Of a stretch of DNA of 64,000 bases, positions 54,923 to 64,000 are shown piece after piece. The stretch's first letter is position 1. Every line of letters begins with the position of its first letter. The position numbers and the translations under genes were made by a program. Source of the DNA: QHXW01 sp963847515 (GTDB taxonomy: Bacteria > Acidobacteriota > Terriglobia > Bryobacterales > Bryobacteraceae); the NCBI GenBank assembly GCA_963847515.1, contig CAWKAA010000005.1, positions 1,674,001 to 1,738,000 on the forward strand, given 5' to 3'. Under the pieces are notes generated by a model. It did no database searches. It was given only the letters and a program-made list of their open reading frames with translations, and was not told the origin of the DNA.

Positions 54923-55717
54923 CTATGCTGAATGGCGCTGCGCGTGATGAATGCGGCGCAGCCATTCACCACGTGCTACAGAGAACCCAAACAGCACCAA
55001 TACCGTGAGCAAAAGCAAAAGAGACGATGGTTCCGGGATAGTGTTCTGTCCGGCGGATTCGGCATCCACCTCGGTGATGAGTGAATATTCCGTATTCGGC
55101 TGCAAGATCACAGATGCGGTAAGGGTGGGGCTAGTCGTGTTCGAGCCGGAATCATTCGCGCCGATCGTCAGGGGATTGTCGAAGAACAACAGGGGTTGAT
55201 TAGGTAAATCCGGTAAGATGAGTGTGAAAATAACCTCGGAAGTTGCCGATTGCCCCGTTCCAGGCGTCGACAGGGACTGGTCGGCCAGCAGCATGGCTTG
55301 GAATTGAACGTTCACCGGGGCGGTGGCGCCGATAATCTCGAAAGATCCCTGCAGCGAGCCTCGGCCCACGGAGGACGCGGCAGCCTCGATGCCTGAAATA
55401 TTTACGCCGCTGCCGGCATTCGCGTCGAGAAGAGGAGCCGACGCAGCCCCGCTGGCGCTTGCAAGCAACGTGAGCGCGCTCGCTGAAGTCGTGCCATCAT
55501 CAACGCTGTTGAATTGCTGGTCTAAACCGCCCAGACTGTCTTGCGCTTGCGCAAAGGCTGATGCAGTCAACGGCGAGAGGATTTGAAGCGTTCCGCTTGA
55601 GGGCGAAATCTGCAACCCGGTCAAACTCAGGGACGTGCTCACGATAACGTCCGCCCGAAGCGATACCGGAAACACGCATAGAACAGCCAGGACGAGGGAC
55701 CCAGTGGCGCTGGACAT
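54923..55717 (-). CDS. PEP-CTERM sorting-signal protein
   Basis: A 264-residue protein with a signal peptide (SLVLAVLCVFPVSLRA), a long Ser/Ala/Gly-rich beta domain and a PEP-CTERM tail IPEPSSLLLLLTVLVLFGFSV followed by RGEWLRR. ATG 55717 has better AAAGGG spacing than ATG 55723. It is the second PEP-CTERM gene in the window and shares only the tail with the first. Exosortase-dependent anchoring or release in exopolysaccharide is likely. Confidence 0.8.
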   Translation of the reverse strand: MSSATGSLVLAVLCVFPVSLRADVIVSTSLSLTGLQISPSSGTLQILSPLTASAFAQAQDSLGGLDQQFNSVDDGTTSASALTLLASASGAASAPLLDANAGSGVNISGIEAAASSVGRGSLQGSFEIIGATAPVNVQFQAMLLADQSLSTPGTGQSATSEVIFTLILPDLPNQPLLFFDNPLTIGANDSGSNTTSPTLTASVILQPNTEYSLITEVDAESAGQNTIPEPSSLLLLLTVLVLFGFSVARGEWLRRIHHAQRHSA

Positions 55718-56068
55718 ACACATCCCTTTCGGGACACCTTTCGACCGAAAGTCTGATTGTGGTGTCGGCGCGCGAAGTGCAGCAACTCAGGTACCAGTAC
55801 GTACCGAATGTATGTCGCTTAACGGATCTGCTAATGATCGAGCCACTTACCTTACGAGACAACAGAACGGACAAATAGCCCACGCGCTTCGCTAGATACT
55901 AAAAATTCTCAACTCTTACCAAATACTGGAAATCGCTGGACATTTTTGCAAAAAGTGCCGGGTCACTGTCCGCCAAGTCATGGGTTCCTATTTAGGGAGT
56001 TGTGCCCATGTTTGAGGGCAGTGTCGTCATTGGGCGAGAAGCGGGGACAGCCTGCAAGTATCCGATTT
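55718..56068. other. Intergenic region upstream of the tRNA
   Basis: About 350 bp containing the promoter side of the PEP-CTERM gene and the 3' flank of tRNA-Glu. Antisense frames here lack any family resemblance. No strong palindrome or repeat was seen. Confidence 0.4.
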
Positions 56069-56146
56069 TGGCGTCCCCAGGGGGATTCGAACCCCCGTTA
56101 CCGCCGTGAAAGGGCGATGTCCTAGGCCGGGCTAGACGATGGGGAC
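56069..56146 (-). tRNA. tRNA-Glu(UUC)
   Basis: The minus strand folds to a complete tRNA: acceptor GTCCCCA/TGGGGAC, D arm with GTCTAGCCCGGCCTAGGAC, anticodon stem around CTTTCAC (anticodon TTC), and T arm GGGGGTTCGAATCCCCC. The discriminator G is followed by encoded CCA, so the processed end is within the gene. No introns or neighbours of the same operon are seen. Confidence 0.95.
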
Positions 56147-56178
56147 CTGAGGCCGGAGAAAAACGGGAAGACATTTCT

Positions 56179-56208
56179 ACTGTATCTTTGGCCGCGGCGA
56201 ATCGTCAA
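56179..56208 (-). promoter_or_regulatory. Promoter of tRNA-Glu
   Basis: TTGACG (56208-56203), 18 bases, TACAGT (56184-56179), ending about 32 bp before the mature tRNA 5' end. Close to sigma70 consensus and correctly spaced for a tRNA transcript. Confidence 0.55.
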
Positions 56209-56230
56209 CCTGCGCCGCGCCGGCTACGGC

Positions 56231-57478
56231 ATGTTCTTTCGCAGCGTGCTCCGTAATTTTGTGAGCCTGGCGGGCCTCGCGGCGCTCGCGGCTGGATGCT
56301 ACTGGTCGGCACTACTGGCGTGGGCTGACTACCTATTCCGTCTCGATACGGTGGCATCTGTCTCGCGCGCGGCGCAGCTTGTGTCGGCGGATGCCGAATA
56401 TCACGAGCGGCTGGCGATGCTGCTGGACACGAACGCTGCCGATGGTGCGGTCGTCGAATCCGAATTGCAGCAAGCCGTGGCCGCAAATCCACGGCTGGCC
56501 GCAGTGTGGACCGAATTGGGGCTGCGCGCCGAGGCGGCCGGAAACCCGCAGGAAGCCGAAGCTGACCTCGTGCGCGCCGCGGAGGTGGACCGCATGTACG
56601 CTACCCTTTGGACGCTCGCGAATTTCTACTTTCGCAAGAACGCGCCGGAAAAATTCTGGCCGGTGGCGAAGTGTGCCTTGCGAGCCGGCAGTGTGGACAC
56701 CTACGATCCGGCGCCGCTGTTTCGGCTCTGCTGGAAGGTTTCAGCAAATCCGGCTACCGTACTCGAGCGCGCCATCCCCGATGCCGGGCCGGTGCAGGCG
56801 CGCTACCTCGAATTTCTGGTGCGGGAGAATCTCATGGGGGCTGCCGGCCCGGTCACCGAGCGCCTCATCGCGTTTGGCAGCAAGCAGGATCTGGACGCGG
56901 TGTTCTTGTACTGCGACCGGCTCATCGCCGCCGGTGACGCCGATGGCGCCATCCACGCCTGGAAAGCGCTGTGCCGGTGCAGGCTGCGGAGCTACCGGCC
57001 GATCGAACCTCAAACGTCAGCAGCGCTGACCAATGGCAATTTCTCGTCGGTACCGCTTCAGCACGGATTCGACTGGCGCATACCGGCCGTGGCGGGCGTC
57101 GCCGTGGAGCGCGCGGGATCGCCGCCGCGGCTGTGGATTACGCTCGATGGTCCCGAGCTCGAAACCTGCGATCTGCTGGAGCAGTTCGTGGCTCTCGCGC
57201 CTTCGCACAAATACCGGCTGCGGTTTCGTTATCAAACCGATGATATTGCGGCGGGATCAGGGTTGCGGTGGCGCCTCTCGACGTCTGGCGGAGAGGAAAT
57301 TGCTTCGGACGGCGCCGACCTGGCGAGCGAGCAGCAGGCGGAGGGTACGGTGCGGTTCGCGGTCCCCCCAGGTGTGCCGCTGGCCCGGCTTGCGCTGAGC
57401 TATCGCCGCACGCCGGGAACGACGCGCATCGAGGGACGGGTGGCGCTGGAATCGGCTTCTCTGGAGTTCGACCAATGA
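56231..57478 (+). CDS. Membrane protein with tetratricopeptide-like repeats
   Basis: A 415-residue protein with one N-terminal membrane helix (VSLAGLAALAAGCYWSALLAWA), then helical TPR-like repeats (LQQAVAANPRLAAVWTELGL; AEADLVRAAEVDRMYATLWTLAN) and a C-terminal beta-domain that resembles carbohydrate-binding jelly rolls. It overlaps the next gene by 4 bp and opens the exopolysaccharide cluster. It may help assembly or length control of the glycan; no enzyme signature is visible. Confidence 0.65.
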   Translation: MFFRSVLRNFVSLAGLAALAAGCYWSALLAWADYLFRLDTVASVSRAAQLVSADAEYHERLAMLLDTNAADGAVVESELQQAVAANPRLAAVWTELGLRAEAAGNPQEAEADLVRAAEVDRMYATLWTLANFYFRKNAPEKFWPVAKCALRAGSVDTYDPAPLFRLCWKVSANPATVLERAIPDAGPVQARYLEFLVRENLMGAAGPVTERLIAFGSKQDLDAVFLYCDRLIAAGDADGAIHAWKALCRCRLRSYRPIEPQTSAALTNGNFSSVPLQHGFDWRIPAVAGVAVERAGSPPRLWITLDGPELETCDLLEQFVALAPSHKYRLRFRYQTDDIAAGSGLRWRLSTSGGEEIASDGADLASEQQAEGTVRFAVPPGVPLARLALSYRRTPGTTRIEGRVALESASLEFDQ

Positions 57479-58665
57479 AACGCAACCTCGCGGATCTCGC
57501 CGCCGGGATAGTCTTTGCGGGCGTTCTCACGTGTTGGGCACAGGGCTACTGGCCGGTGGCGCTGGTTGAAATCGGAGCATTCCTGATCGCCGGGATCTGG
57601 CTGGCGTGGGTCGCGATCGCGCGCCAGAGGGTTCAGGCCGGGTTCGTGCTGTTTCCGGTTTGCGCGGGAGCACTGTGGGGCATTCTGCAGCTTGCCGCCG
57701 GCCAGAGCGTGTATCGCTTTGAAACCGGGGAAGCGGTGCTCTCTTGGGCGGCTTGCGCATCGGTCTTCCTGGTGGCTCGCGAGGTGAGTGCCGGCACGGC
57801 TGAGAGGAACCGGCTGCTTCGATCGGTCCTGTGGTTCGGCGCGGCGGTCAGCCTGCTCGCGGTAGTGCAATATTTCACCTCTAAAGGAAAAGTCTTTTGG
57901 CTGTTCTCCACGGAACAGGAACGCGTGCTGGGCCCATTCCTTTATAAGAACCAGTGCGCGGCGTTCCTGGAACTGATTTTCCCGTTGGCTGTGTATCAAT
58001 CGCTGGTGGACCGGCGGCAGCCGCTCCTATACGCCGCTATGGCCGCAGCTATTTTTGCGGCCGCCATGGCAGCGGTGTCGCGCGCTGGCCTGCTGATTGT
58101 GACAAGTGAACTCATTACGATTCTTCTGTTCGCCTGGTTCCTGGGGCTGATTCCGGCCGGCAAAGTGTGGAAGACGATGGTTTGGGCGGCTGGGTTGAGC
58201 GTCGTGCTGGCGGCGGTGGTGGGCTGGCAGGTCACGCTGCAAAAGATTCGCGAACCCGAGCCGTATCGCGTGCGCCGGGAGTTGCTGTTCTCGTCGCTCG
58301 CGATGATGGCGGACCGCCCGTGGACCGGCTTCGGGCTGGGCACGTGGCCGGCGGTGTACCCGGCATACGCACGCTTCGATGATGGGCTCGCCGCCAATCA
58401 CGCGCACAACGACTGGGCCGAATGGGCGGCCGAGGGCGGCTTACCTTTCGTGGCGCTGATGGCGATGCTGGCCATCTGGAGCTTCCGGCCAGCGGTGGAT
58501 TCGCTCTGGGGCATTGGCGTTCCGGCCGTGTTCGCGCACAGCCTGGTGGATTATCCGCTGCGTGAGCCGGCGCTCGGCGCGCTGCTGTTTCTGATGCTGG
58601 GCGCTCTGGCTGGCAGGCTTCGAAGTGGAGTGCTTGATGGGGACAGACCGCTGCGTCCACGGTGA
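57475..58665 (+). CDS. O-antigen ligase/polymerase-like membrane protein (WaaL/Wzy family)
   Basis: A 396-residue polytopic protein from ATG 57475, with about ten membrane helices and the Wzy_C-type motif near RPWTGFGLGTWPAVYPAY and AANHAHNDWAEWAAEGG, including the conserved histidine in HAHND. Such proteins polymerise or ligate glycan repeat units at the periplasmic face. Its ATGA overlap ties it to the TPR gene. Confidence 0.85.
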   Translation: MKRNLADLAAGIVFAGVLTCWAQGYWPVALVEIGAFLIAGIWLAWVAIARQRVQAGFVLFPVCAGALWGILQLAAGQSVYRFETGEAVLSWAACASVFLVAREVSAGTAERNRLLRSVLWFGAAVSLLAVVQYFTSKGKVFWLFSTEQERVLGPFLYKNQCAAFLELIFPLAVYQSLVDRRQPLLYAAMAAAIFAAAMAAVSRAGLLIVTSELITILLFAWFLGLIPAGKVWKTMVWAAGLSVVLAAVVGWQVTLQKIREPEPYRVRRELLFSSLAMMADRPWTGFGLGTWPAVYPAYARFDDGLAANHAHNDWAEWAAEGGLPFVALMAMLAIWSFRPAVDSLWGIGVPAVFAHSLVDYPLREPALGALLFLMLGALAGRLRSGVLDGDRPLRPR

Positions 58666-58779
58666 GGATGTTTGAAAAGTTGCGGTGGGATGCGTTGGGG
58701 ACGCAGAGGTCAGTCCCCGGGCCTTCTACATTTGGCTGAGAGTCCGCATCCGCACGCGGCACTAGTCCATTGAGTCACC

Positions 58780-59711
58780 GTGAAACCCTTCTGCAGAGTG
58801 CTGCTGTTAGCCGCCGTGTGTGGATTGGGTGGAGCGGCACAAACCCCTGAGGCATTACCCGCCAATCTTCCCGCACAGAAAATCGGCGCCGATGATTTGC
58901 TGGCCATTTCGGTTTACGACTCGCCGGAGCTGACACGGACAGTGCGCGTCAGCGGTGAGGGACAGATTCGACTGCCCATGCTGAAGCGCCCCATCGAAGC
59001 CGCGGGCCTTCTTCCACGTGATCTTGAAACCGTCATCGCGCAGGCTCTTCGATCCGAGCAGATTCTGATCGAACCGGTTGTTACAGTCACGGTGGCCGAG
59101 TACCGCAGCCGGCCCATCAGTGTTTCGGGCGCGGTCAAGCGGCCGGTGACGTTTCAGGCGTTCGGCAGCATCACCCTGCTCGATGCGATTACGCGCGCCG
59201 AGGGTTTGGCTCCGGAAGCCGGAACTGAAGTGCTGATCACACGCCAAGGCACCGGCGGGAAGACTCTTACCGAACGCATTCCCGTCAAAGCATTGCTTGA
59301 AGGCGAGAACCCCAAACTGAATCCGCGTCTTTCCGGCGGCGAAGAGATTCGGGTGCCGGAAGCCGGCAGAGTCTTCGTGGCCGGGAGCATGAAGAATCCG
59401 GGCGCGTTTCCTATGAAAGACGGATCGGACACGAGCGTGCTCAAAGTGGTGGCGCTGGCGGGCGGTCTGATTCCGTTTTCCTCCAAGCAGGCCTATATCT
59501 ATCGCCGCAAGCCCGATACGGCAGGACCAAAGACCAGATTCCCATTCCACTCGACCGGATCATGGGGCGCAAGTCTCCGGACGTAATGCTTTCAGCCGGC
59601 GACATTTTCTACGTTCCAGACGCAAAGGGGCGGCGGATGAGCGTAGCAGCGCTCGAAAAGATCGTCGGATTCGGCGCGGCTACAACCTCCGGCCTGCTGA
59701 TCTGGCATTGA
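58780..59711 (+). CDS. Wza-like polysaccharide export lipoprotein/periplasmic protein (one frameshift)
   Basis: About 310 residues from GTG 58780: signal peptide (FCRVLLLAAVCGLGGAAQ), a polysaccharide export domain (IGADDLLAISVYDSPELTRTVRVSGEGQIRLPML) and SLBB domains (ISVSGAVKRPVTFQAFGSITLLDAI; VFVAGSMKNPGAFPMKDGSD). One base is missing near 59534; the frame then continues IPIPLDRIMGRKSPDVMLSAGDIFYVPD to a TGA at 59709. It forms the outer-membrane or periplasmic export channel for the polymer and is typical of Wzx/Wzy pathways. Confidence 0.85.
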
Positions 59712-59714
59712 TCC

Positions 59715-61915
59715 ATGAGCCGGAACCTGCCCGCGCCGCTTGAAAACTCTCCAGCCTGCGCCTACTGGGCCGCGGCGCCCGAGGGGAACCATCCATCGAC
59801 GGCAGAGCTGCCGGTTACTCATCACCTGTGGGTACTGCGCCGGCATCGCTGGAAGATTGCCGGGTTCATCGCAGCCTGCGAGATCGCAACCCTCATCGTC
59901 TCCTCACGCGTGACGCCCATCTACGAATCAACCGCGGTGATCGATATCGACCGGCAGGCGCCGTCGGGGGTGATTGGAGAGGAGGCCGCGCGTGCCACCG
60001 CCAGGGACTCCGATCAGTTTCTGGCCACACAGATCCGGCTGATTCAAGCCGACGCGGTGCTGCGGCCGGTGGAGCAGAGATACAAGCTGCTGGAGCGCGA
60101 GCGGCAGTTTCAGGATCGGCCGCAATGGAGCGCCACACAGGTAGAAAGTGGCGCCCATCCTGCTGCGGCGCCTCCGTGTGGTTCGGCCGCCCAACACCTA
60201 CCTGCTGCTGATCGAGCTACCGCTCGCCCGATCGCGCACCTGGCGGCGGACGTCGCCAACGCCATTGCCAATTCCTATGTGCAGCACACCTACAACCTTC
60301 GCGTCCGCTCGTCGGCCAGCCTGGCGTCCTACATGGAAAAAGAGCTGGAAGAGCTGAAGGCCAAGATGGAAGCATCCACGCAACGGCTGCTGCAGTTCGA
60401 GCGCGAGCTGAACGTGATCAATCCGGAGGAGAAAACCAACATTGTTTCAGCGCGCCTGCTGCAATTGAACACCGAGTACACCAATGCGCAAGCGGAGCGT
60501 GTGCGGAAGCAGGCCGCTTTCCAATCGGTTCGCGGGGGAAGCTTTGCGGCGGCGCAGGTGTCCACACAGGGCGAGGCGCTGAAGAAGCTGCTGGAGCGCC
60601 AGAACGAATTACAGGAAAAGTTCGTCGATGCGTCAAGCGCACTACGGCGCCGAACCATCCGGAATACAAAAAAGCCGCGGGCCAAGTTGCCGAACTCGCC
60701 CGGCAGATCGAGCGGACTCGCCAGAACATCGCGCAGCGCGTGGAAACCGAGTATCAGGAGGCCGAAAACCGCGAACGGATGCTGGCCGGCGCGGTGGCGG
60801 ATACCAAGAAGCAGTTCGACCAGTTGAACGCGCGCTCCTTCGAGTATCAGACCCTCAAGCGCGAAGCCGATGGTGACCATAAGGTGTACGACGAACTGGT
60901 GCGCAAGATCAAGGAAGCGGGCATTAACGCCAGCTTTCAAAACAACACGATCCGCATCGCCGATCTGGCGCGGCCCGGCCTGGAGCCGGTTTTTCCGCGG
61001 CTGCGATTGAATCTGCTGCTGGCGCTTCTGCTTTCCGCCGTGGTCGCCGCGGCGGCCGCCATCGTGAGCGATGCGCTCGACAAGACGGTACGCGATCCCG
61101 AGTTGGTGGCCCGGCTGCTCCATTCCGAGGTCATCGGCTCACTGCCGCACGTGAAGAGGTTGCGGCATTTCGATGCGGTTTCATCCACTGAAGGCGTCCG
61201 AGGGAGTGGCGTGGCGCTGGTACGCGCGGAACACGACCCGGCGTCGGCCTATCGCGAGGCCGTCCGCGCCCTGCGCAATTCGATCATGATCGCCGATTTC
61301 GACCGCCGCGTGCACTCGTTGCTCATTACCAGCGCCTCGCCGGGTGAAGGAAAATCCACGATTGCTGCGCAGCTGGCGCTGGCGCATTCCTCGCAACAGT
61401 TGAAGACCCTGCTGATCGACGGCGATCTGCGCCGGCCCAGCGTGCACAAGAGGTTCGGCGTTCCGGGAATGGTCGGATTGTCGAGCGTGCTGATTTCGGG
61501 AATGCCGTGGCGTGACGCCGTCCTGACTCCCGCGGGCATGACGCACCTGCATCTCCTTCCCGCGGGACCGCCTTCCCAGCGCGCGACCGACTTGATTGGC
61601 GGCCGGCTGACCCAATTTCTCGAAGAAGCCGCGGCCGAGTACGACCTGATTGTGTTGGATGCCCCACCCTTGCTGGGCTTCGCTGAACCGCTCGAAATGG
61701 CCAACGCCGTGGATGGCGTCGTGGTGGTGACGCGCGCCGGCCAAACTCCCCGCAGGGCCGTGGCCATCGTGCTGGCCATGCTGGCACGGATGCGGGCCAA
61801 TACACTGGGCATCGTCCTCAATGAAGTGCGCCAGGAAACTGGCGATGGGTACCACTACTACACGAGCTACGCCAGGTACGACCGGAAAGGCAACCAGCGC
61901 ACATGGAAGCGGCTC
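59715..61915 (+). CDS. Wzc-like chain-length determinant and BY-kinase (about five frameshifts)
   Basis: About 730 residues that control chain length and phosphorylate partner proteins. N-terminal Wzz domain (VLRRHRWKIAGFIAA membrane helix; SSASLASYMEKELEELKAK coiled coil), second membrane helix (LLLALLLSAVVAAAAA), then the BY-kinase: SASPGEGKST Walker A, LLIDGDLRRP A', LIVLDAPPLL B, and a tyrosine cluster GYHYYTSYARYD near the end. Extra bases near 60145, 60214, 60239, 60642 and 60655 break the Wzz part; reading across them restores RVVRPPNTYLLLI, SYRSPD, LAADVANAIANSY and HPEYKKAAGQVAELARQIER. The 3' end runs in frame into the next gene without a stop. Confidence 0.82.
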
Positions 61916-62689
61916 ATGAAAACCGTGATTCTGGCGGGCGGCCTGGGCACGCGCCTGGCGGAGGAAACACAAGTGAAGCCGAAGCCGATGGTCGAGATCG
62001 GCGGTAAGCCCATGCTCTGGCACCTCATGAATATTTATTCGGCACACGGGTTTTGCGAGTTCGTGGTGGCCTTGGGCTATAAGGCCGAGTGCATCAAAGA
62101 TTACTTTTTGAATTTCCACGCCTTGAATAATGACCTGACCATTGATCTTAGCGGCGGCGACACCACCATACATCGCCGGAGCCAGCCTGGGTGGAAGGTA
62201 CATCTGGTGGATACCGGACTGCAAACCGAAACCGGCGGCCGCATCAAGCGGCTGAGTGAATGGATCGGCGATGAGACGTTCATGCTGACCTACGGCGATG
62301 GTGTGGCCAACATCGACATCCGGCGGCTGCTCGAATTTCACAAGTCGCACGGCAAACTGGCTACGGTTTCGGCGGTGCGCCCGCCGGCGAGATTTGGCGG
62401 CCTGCACTTGAATGGCGGGGGCCAAATTGTCGAGTTCTCCGAGAAACCGCTAACCGGAGAGGGCTGGATCAACGGCGGGTTCTTCGTGCTCGAACCCGGA
62501 GTCCGTGAATTCATCCAAGGCGACCAGACGATATGGGAGCACGAGCCGCTCGAAGCCTTGGCGCGCGAGGGAGAACTGATGGCCTACTATCATCAGGGCT
62601 TCTGGCAGCCGATGGATACGCTGAGGGAAAAGATGCTGCTCGAAAAGCTATGGGATTCAGGCCAGGCGCCCTGGAAAGTATGGAACTGA
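61916..62689 (+). CDS. rfbF: Glucose-1-phosphate cytidylyltransferase
   Basis: A 257-residue nucleotidyltransferase making CDP-glucose from glucose-1-phosphate and CTP. The start MKTVILAGGLGTRLAEET carries the nucleotide-binding signature, followed by KPKPMVEIGGKPMLWHLM, FMLTYGDGVANID and WINGGFFVLEPGV. It is joined in frame to the Wzc-like kinase, but the ATG at 61916 starts the ordinary free-standing family form. It overlaps the dehydratase start. Confidence 0.92.
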   Translation: MKTVILAGGLGTRLAEETQVKPKPMVEIGGKPMLWHLMNIYSAHGFCEFVVALGYKAECIKDYFLNFHALNNDLTIDLSGGDTTIHRRSQPGWKVHLVDTGLQTETGGRIKRLSEWIGDETFMLTYGDGVANIDIRRLLEFHKSHGKLATVSAVRPPARFGGLHLNGGGQIVEFSEKPLTGEGWINGGFFVLEPGVREFIQGDQTIWEHEPLEALAREGELMAYYHQGFWQPMDTLREKMLLEKLWDSGQAPWKVWN

Positions 62690-63669
62690 GTGAATTCTGG
62701 ACTGGGAAACGTGTCTTCGTTACCGGCGCCACGGGACTGGTGGGCTCCTGGCTCATTCGGCGGCTGGTAGAGGCCGGGGCCCGCGTGACCGCGCTGGTGC
62801 GCGACTGGGACCCGCAAAGTGAGCTGATTCGCACCGGCCTGGTCCACGAAACCAGTGTGGTGAGCGGCGCGATCGAGCATTACGCAACCCTGGAGCGCGC
62901 TTTAGTGGAGTACGAGATCGACACGGTGTTTCATCTGGCGGCCCGCACCATCGTGGGTGCAGCACTGCGAAGCCCTCTGGCAACGTTCGAAGCCAACATC
63001 CGCGGGACCTACAACCTGCTCGAGGCTTGCCGCAGCCACGGAGATCTGGTGGAGCGCGTGGTCGTGGCCTCGAGCGATAAAGCGTATGGATCGAGCGATG
63101 TCTTGCCCTACACCGAGCAAATGCCTCCGCTCGGACGTTTTCCTTATGACGTCTCCAAGTCCTGCGCGGATTTGATTGCGCAATCCTACTATCACAGTTA
63201 CCGCGTTCCGGTGGCCATTGCGCGCTGCGGCAATATTTATGGCGGCGGCGACCTGAACTGGAGCCGCGTGGTACCGGGCACTATCCGAAGCCTGTATTTC
63301 GGGAAGCGGCCGGTATTGCGCAGCGACGGCAGTTACACGCGCGATTACGTCTACGTCGAGGATGCGATGCAGGCATACCTGCGGCTCGCCGAGGGACTCG
63401 ACCGCACCGAGATCCGCGGGGAAGCGTTCAATTTCGGCCCGGCCCAACCGCAAACGGTACGAAATGTCGTCACGGTTCTCCAGCGCCTGATGGAGCGCCA
63501 GGACCTGTGCGTCGAGATCCGCAACGCCGCGCAGGCCGAAATTCGCGATCAGTACCTGTCGTCGGAGAAAGCGAGCCAGGTGTTGGACTGGCAGCCGCGC
63601 TACTCGCTCGAACAGGGGCTGGCTCGCAGCATCGCCTGGTACAAAGATTTTTTCGGGAGGGTAGCGTGA
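62680..63669 (+). CDS. rfbG: CDP-glucose 4,6-dehydratase
   Basis: A 329-residue extended SDR that converts CDP-glucose to CDP-4-keto-6-deoxyglucose, the entry to 3,6-dideoxyhexoses and other deoxy sugars. NAD motif TGATGLVGSW; substrate segment HLAARTIVGAALRSP; active site YDVSKS; then RCGNIYGGGDLNWSRVVPGTIRSL, the RfbG signature. ATG 62680 gives MELSEFWTGKRVFVTG; ATG 62650 is an alternative. It overlaps rfbF by 10 bp and the next gene by 4 bp. Confidence 0.9.
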   Translation: MELSEFWTGKRVFVTGATGLVGSWLIRRLVEAGARVTALVRDWDPQSELIRTGLVHETSVVSGAIEHYATLERALVEYEIDTVFHLAARTIVGAALRSPLATFEANIRGTYNLLEACRSHGDLVERVVVASSDKAYGSSDVLPYTEQMPPLGRFPYDVSKSCADLIAQSYYHSYRVPVAIARCGNIYGGGDLNWSRVVPGTIRSLYFGKRPVLRSDGSYTRDYVYVEDAMQAYLRLAEGLDRTEIRGEAFNFGPAQPQTVRNVVTVLQRLMERQDLCVEIRNAAQAEIRDQYLSSEKASQVLDWQPRYSLEQGLARSIAWYKDFFGRVA

Positions 63670-64000
63670 GTCCGGTTCTAGTAACGGGCGCCTCTGGCTT
63701 CATTGGCACACACCTGGTCGGGAGTCTGGTACGGCAGGGTATCGACGTGGTGAGCATATCTCGCAAATCCGGCTTTGAAGAAGATAAGCGCCATTTCCGC
63801 GTGGATCTATGCGACACCGCCGCCGTGCAGAAACTTTTCCGCCAGTTCAGTTTCTCCTCAGTGGTGCATCTGGCGGCCGCGGGCGTTTCGGCGGAAGCGG
63901 AAAACTTCGAAGGTCTCGTGGCCGTCAATACTCTGGCTACCGGCGCCTTCGCACGTATTGCGCTCGCCAACCAGGTGCAGCGGTTCATTTACGTGGGGTC
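63666..64000 (+). CDS. NAD-dependent epimerase/reductase, N-terminal part
   Basis: A partial extended SDR (111 residues visible) starting at GTG 63666, which overlaps the previous stop (GTGA). The NAD motif TGASGFIGTHL and HLAAAGVSAEAENFEGLVAVNTLAT are present. In this position it may reduce or epimerise the CDP-4-keto-6-deoxyglucose made by rfbG; substrate specificity lies beyond the window. Confidence 0.8.
   Translation, partial: MSPVLVTGASGFIGTHLVGSLVRQGIDVVSISRKSGFEEDKRHFRVDLCDTAAVQKLFRQFSFSSVVHLAAAGVSAEAENFEGLVAVNTLATGAFARIALANQVQRFIYVG

Overview
The window looks like chromosomal DNA of an Acidobacteriota bacterium, most likely close to Solibacter/Bryobacter. This is inferred from gene content, not from a marker gene: a CRTAC1-type ASPIC/UnbV protein, a Ser/Thr kinase with a TolB/PD40 propeller, PEP-CTERM proteins, a large YD-repeat (RHS) protein, Gfo/Idh and TIM-barrel sugar-acid genes, a Tad pilus block with a vWA pilin, and a Tes-like tetraether-lipid radical SAM enzyme. 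DNA is GC-rich throughout, with AT-richer gaps around the Tad genes.

Layout. 1-2.4 kb: 5' part of map, then an oxidoreductase/isomerase pair. 2.4-7.7 kb (minus): a signalling operon of FHA-GAF-PP2C phosphatase, histidine kinase, LuxR-type regulator and a translationally coupled ASPIC/UnbV protein. 9.6-10.35 kb: a duplicated four-helix-bundle (S23) cassette with twin palindromes and GC-rich octamer arrays; its right array runs into the signal peptide of a sugar-binding lipoprotein. 11.6-16.3 kb (minus): threonine aldolase, HemW, a coiled-coil protein and a 705-residue Tes/MSS-like radical SAM enzyme with its own terminator. 19.2-23.0 kb (minus): HU, M50 protease, two glycosyltransferases and prepilin peptidase, apparently one operon from a sigma70-type promoter. 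23-43 kb: mainly metabolic genes (flavin reductase, alcohol dehydrogenase, M3 peptidase, acyl-CoA dehydrogenase, AMP ligase, heparinase-like protein, aminotransferase), the PD40 kinase and an orphan AAA ATPase. 43.2-47.5 kb: Flp pilin, PilZ, TadG-like and two TadE-like proteins. 48.0-55.7 kb: two PEP-CTERM proteins around a RAYT transposon with 22-bp inverted ends and a 1,600-residue RHS protein. 56.1 kb: tRNA-Glu. 56.2-64 kb (plus): a Wzx/Wzy-type exopolysaccharide or O-antigen cluster (TPR protein, polymerase/ligase, Wza, Wzc, CDP-glucose branch, epimerase).

Reading-frame quality. At least a dozen genes that otherwise match conserved families are broken by single-base indels, mostly +1, while the protein on both sides stays conserved. 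I joined the pieces and gave approximate indel positions. The pattern fits uncorrected consensus errors better than gene decay, but the sequence alone cannot decide. True remnants are more limited: S23 copy 1, a HicB-like antitoxin, a possible transposase tail and an N-terminal fragment beside the RAYT.

The most unusual items are the Tes-like enzyme, the S23 palindrome/octamer cassette that rewrote a neighbouring lipoprotein leader, the RAYT element with matched outer tandem repeats, a two-hairpin repeat family seen twice, and an RHS tip without an adjacent immunity gene.
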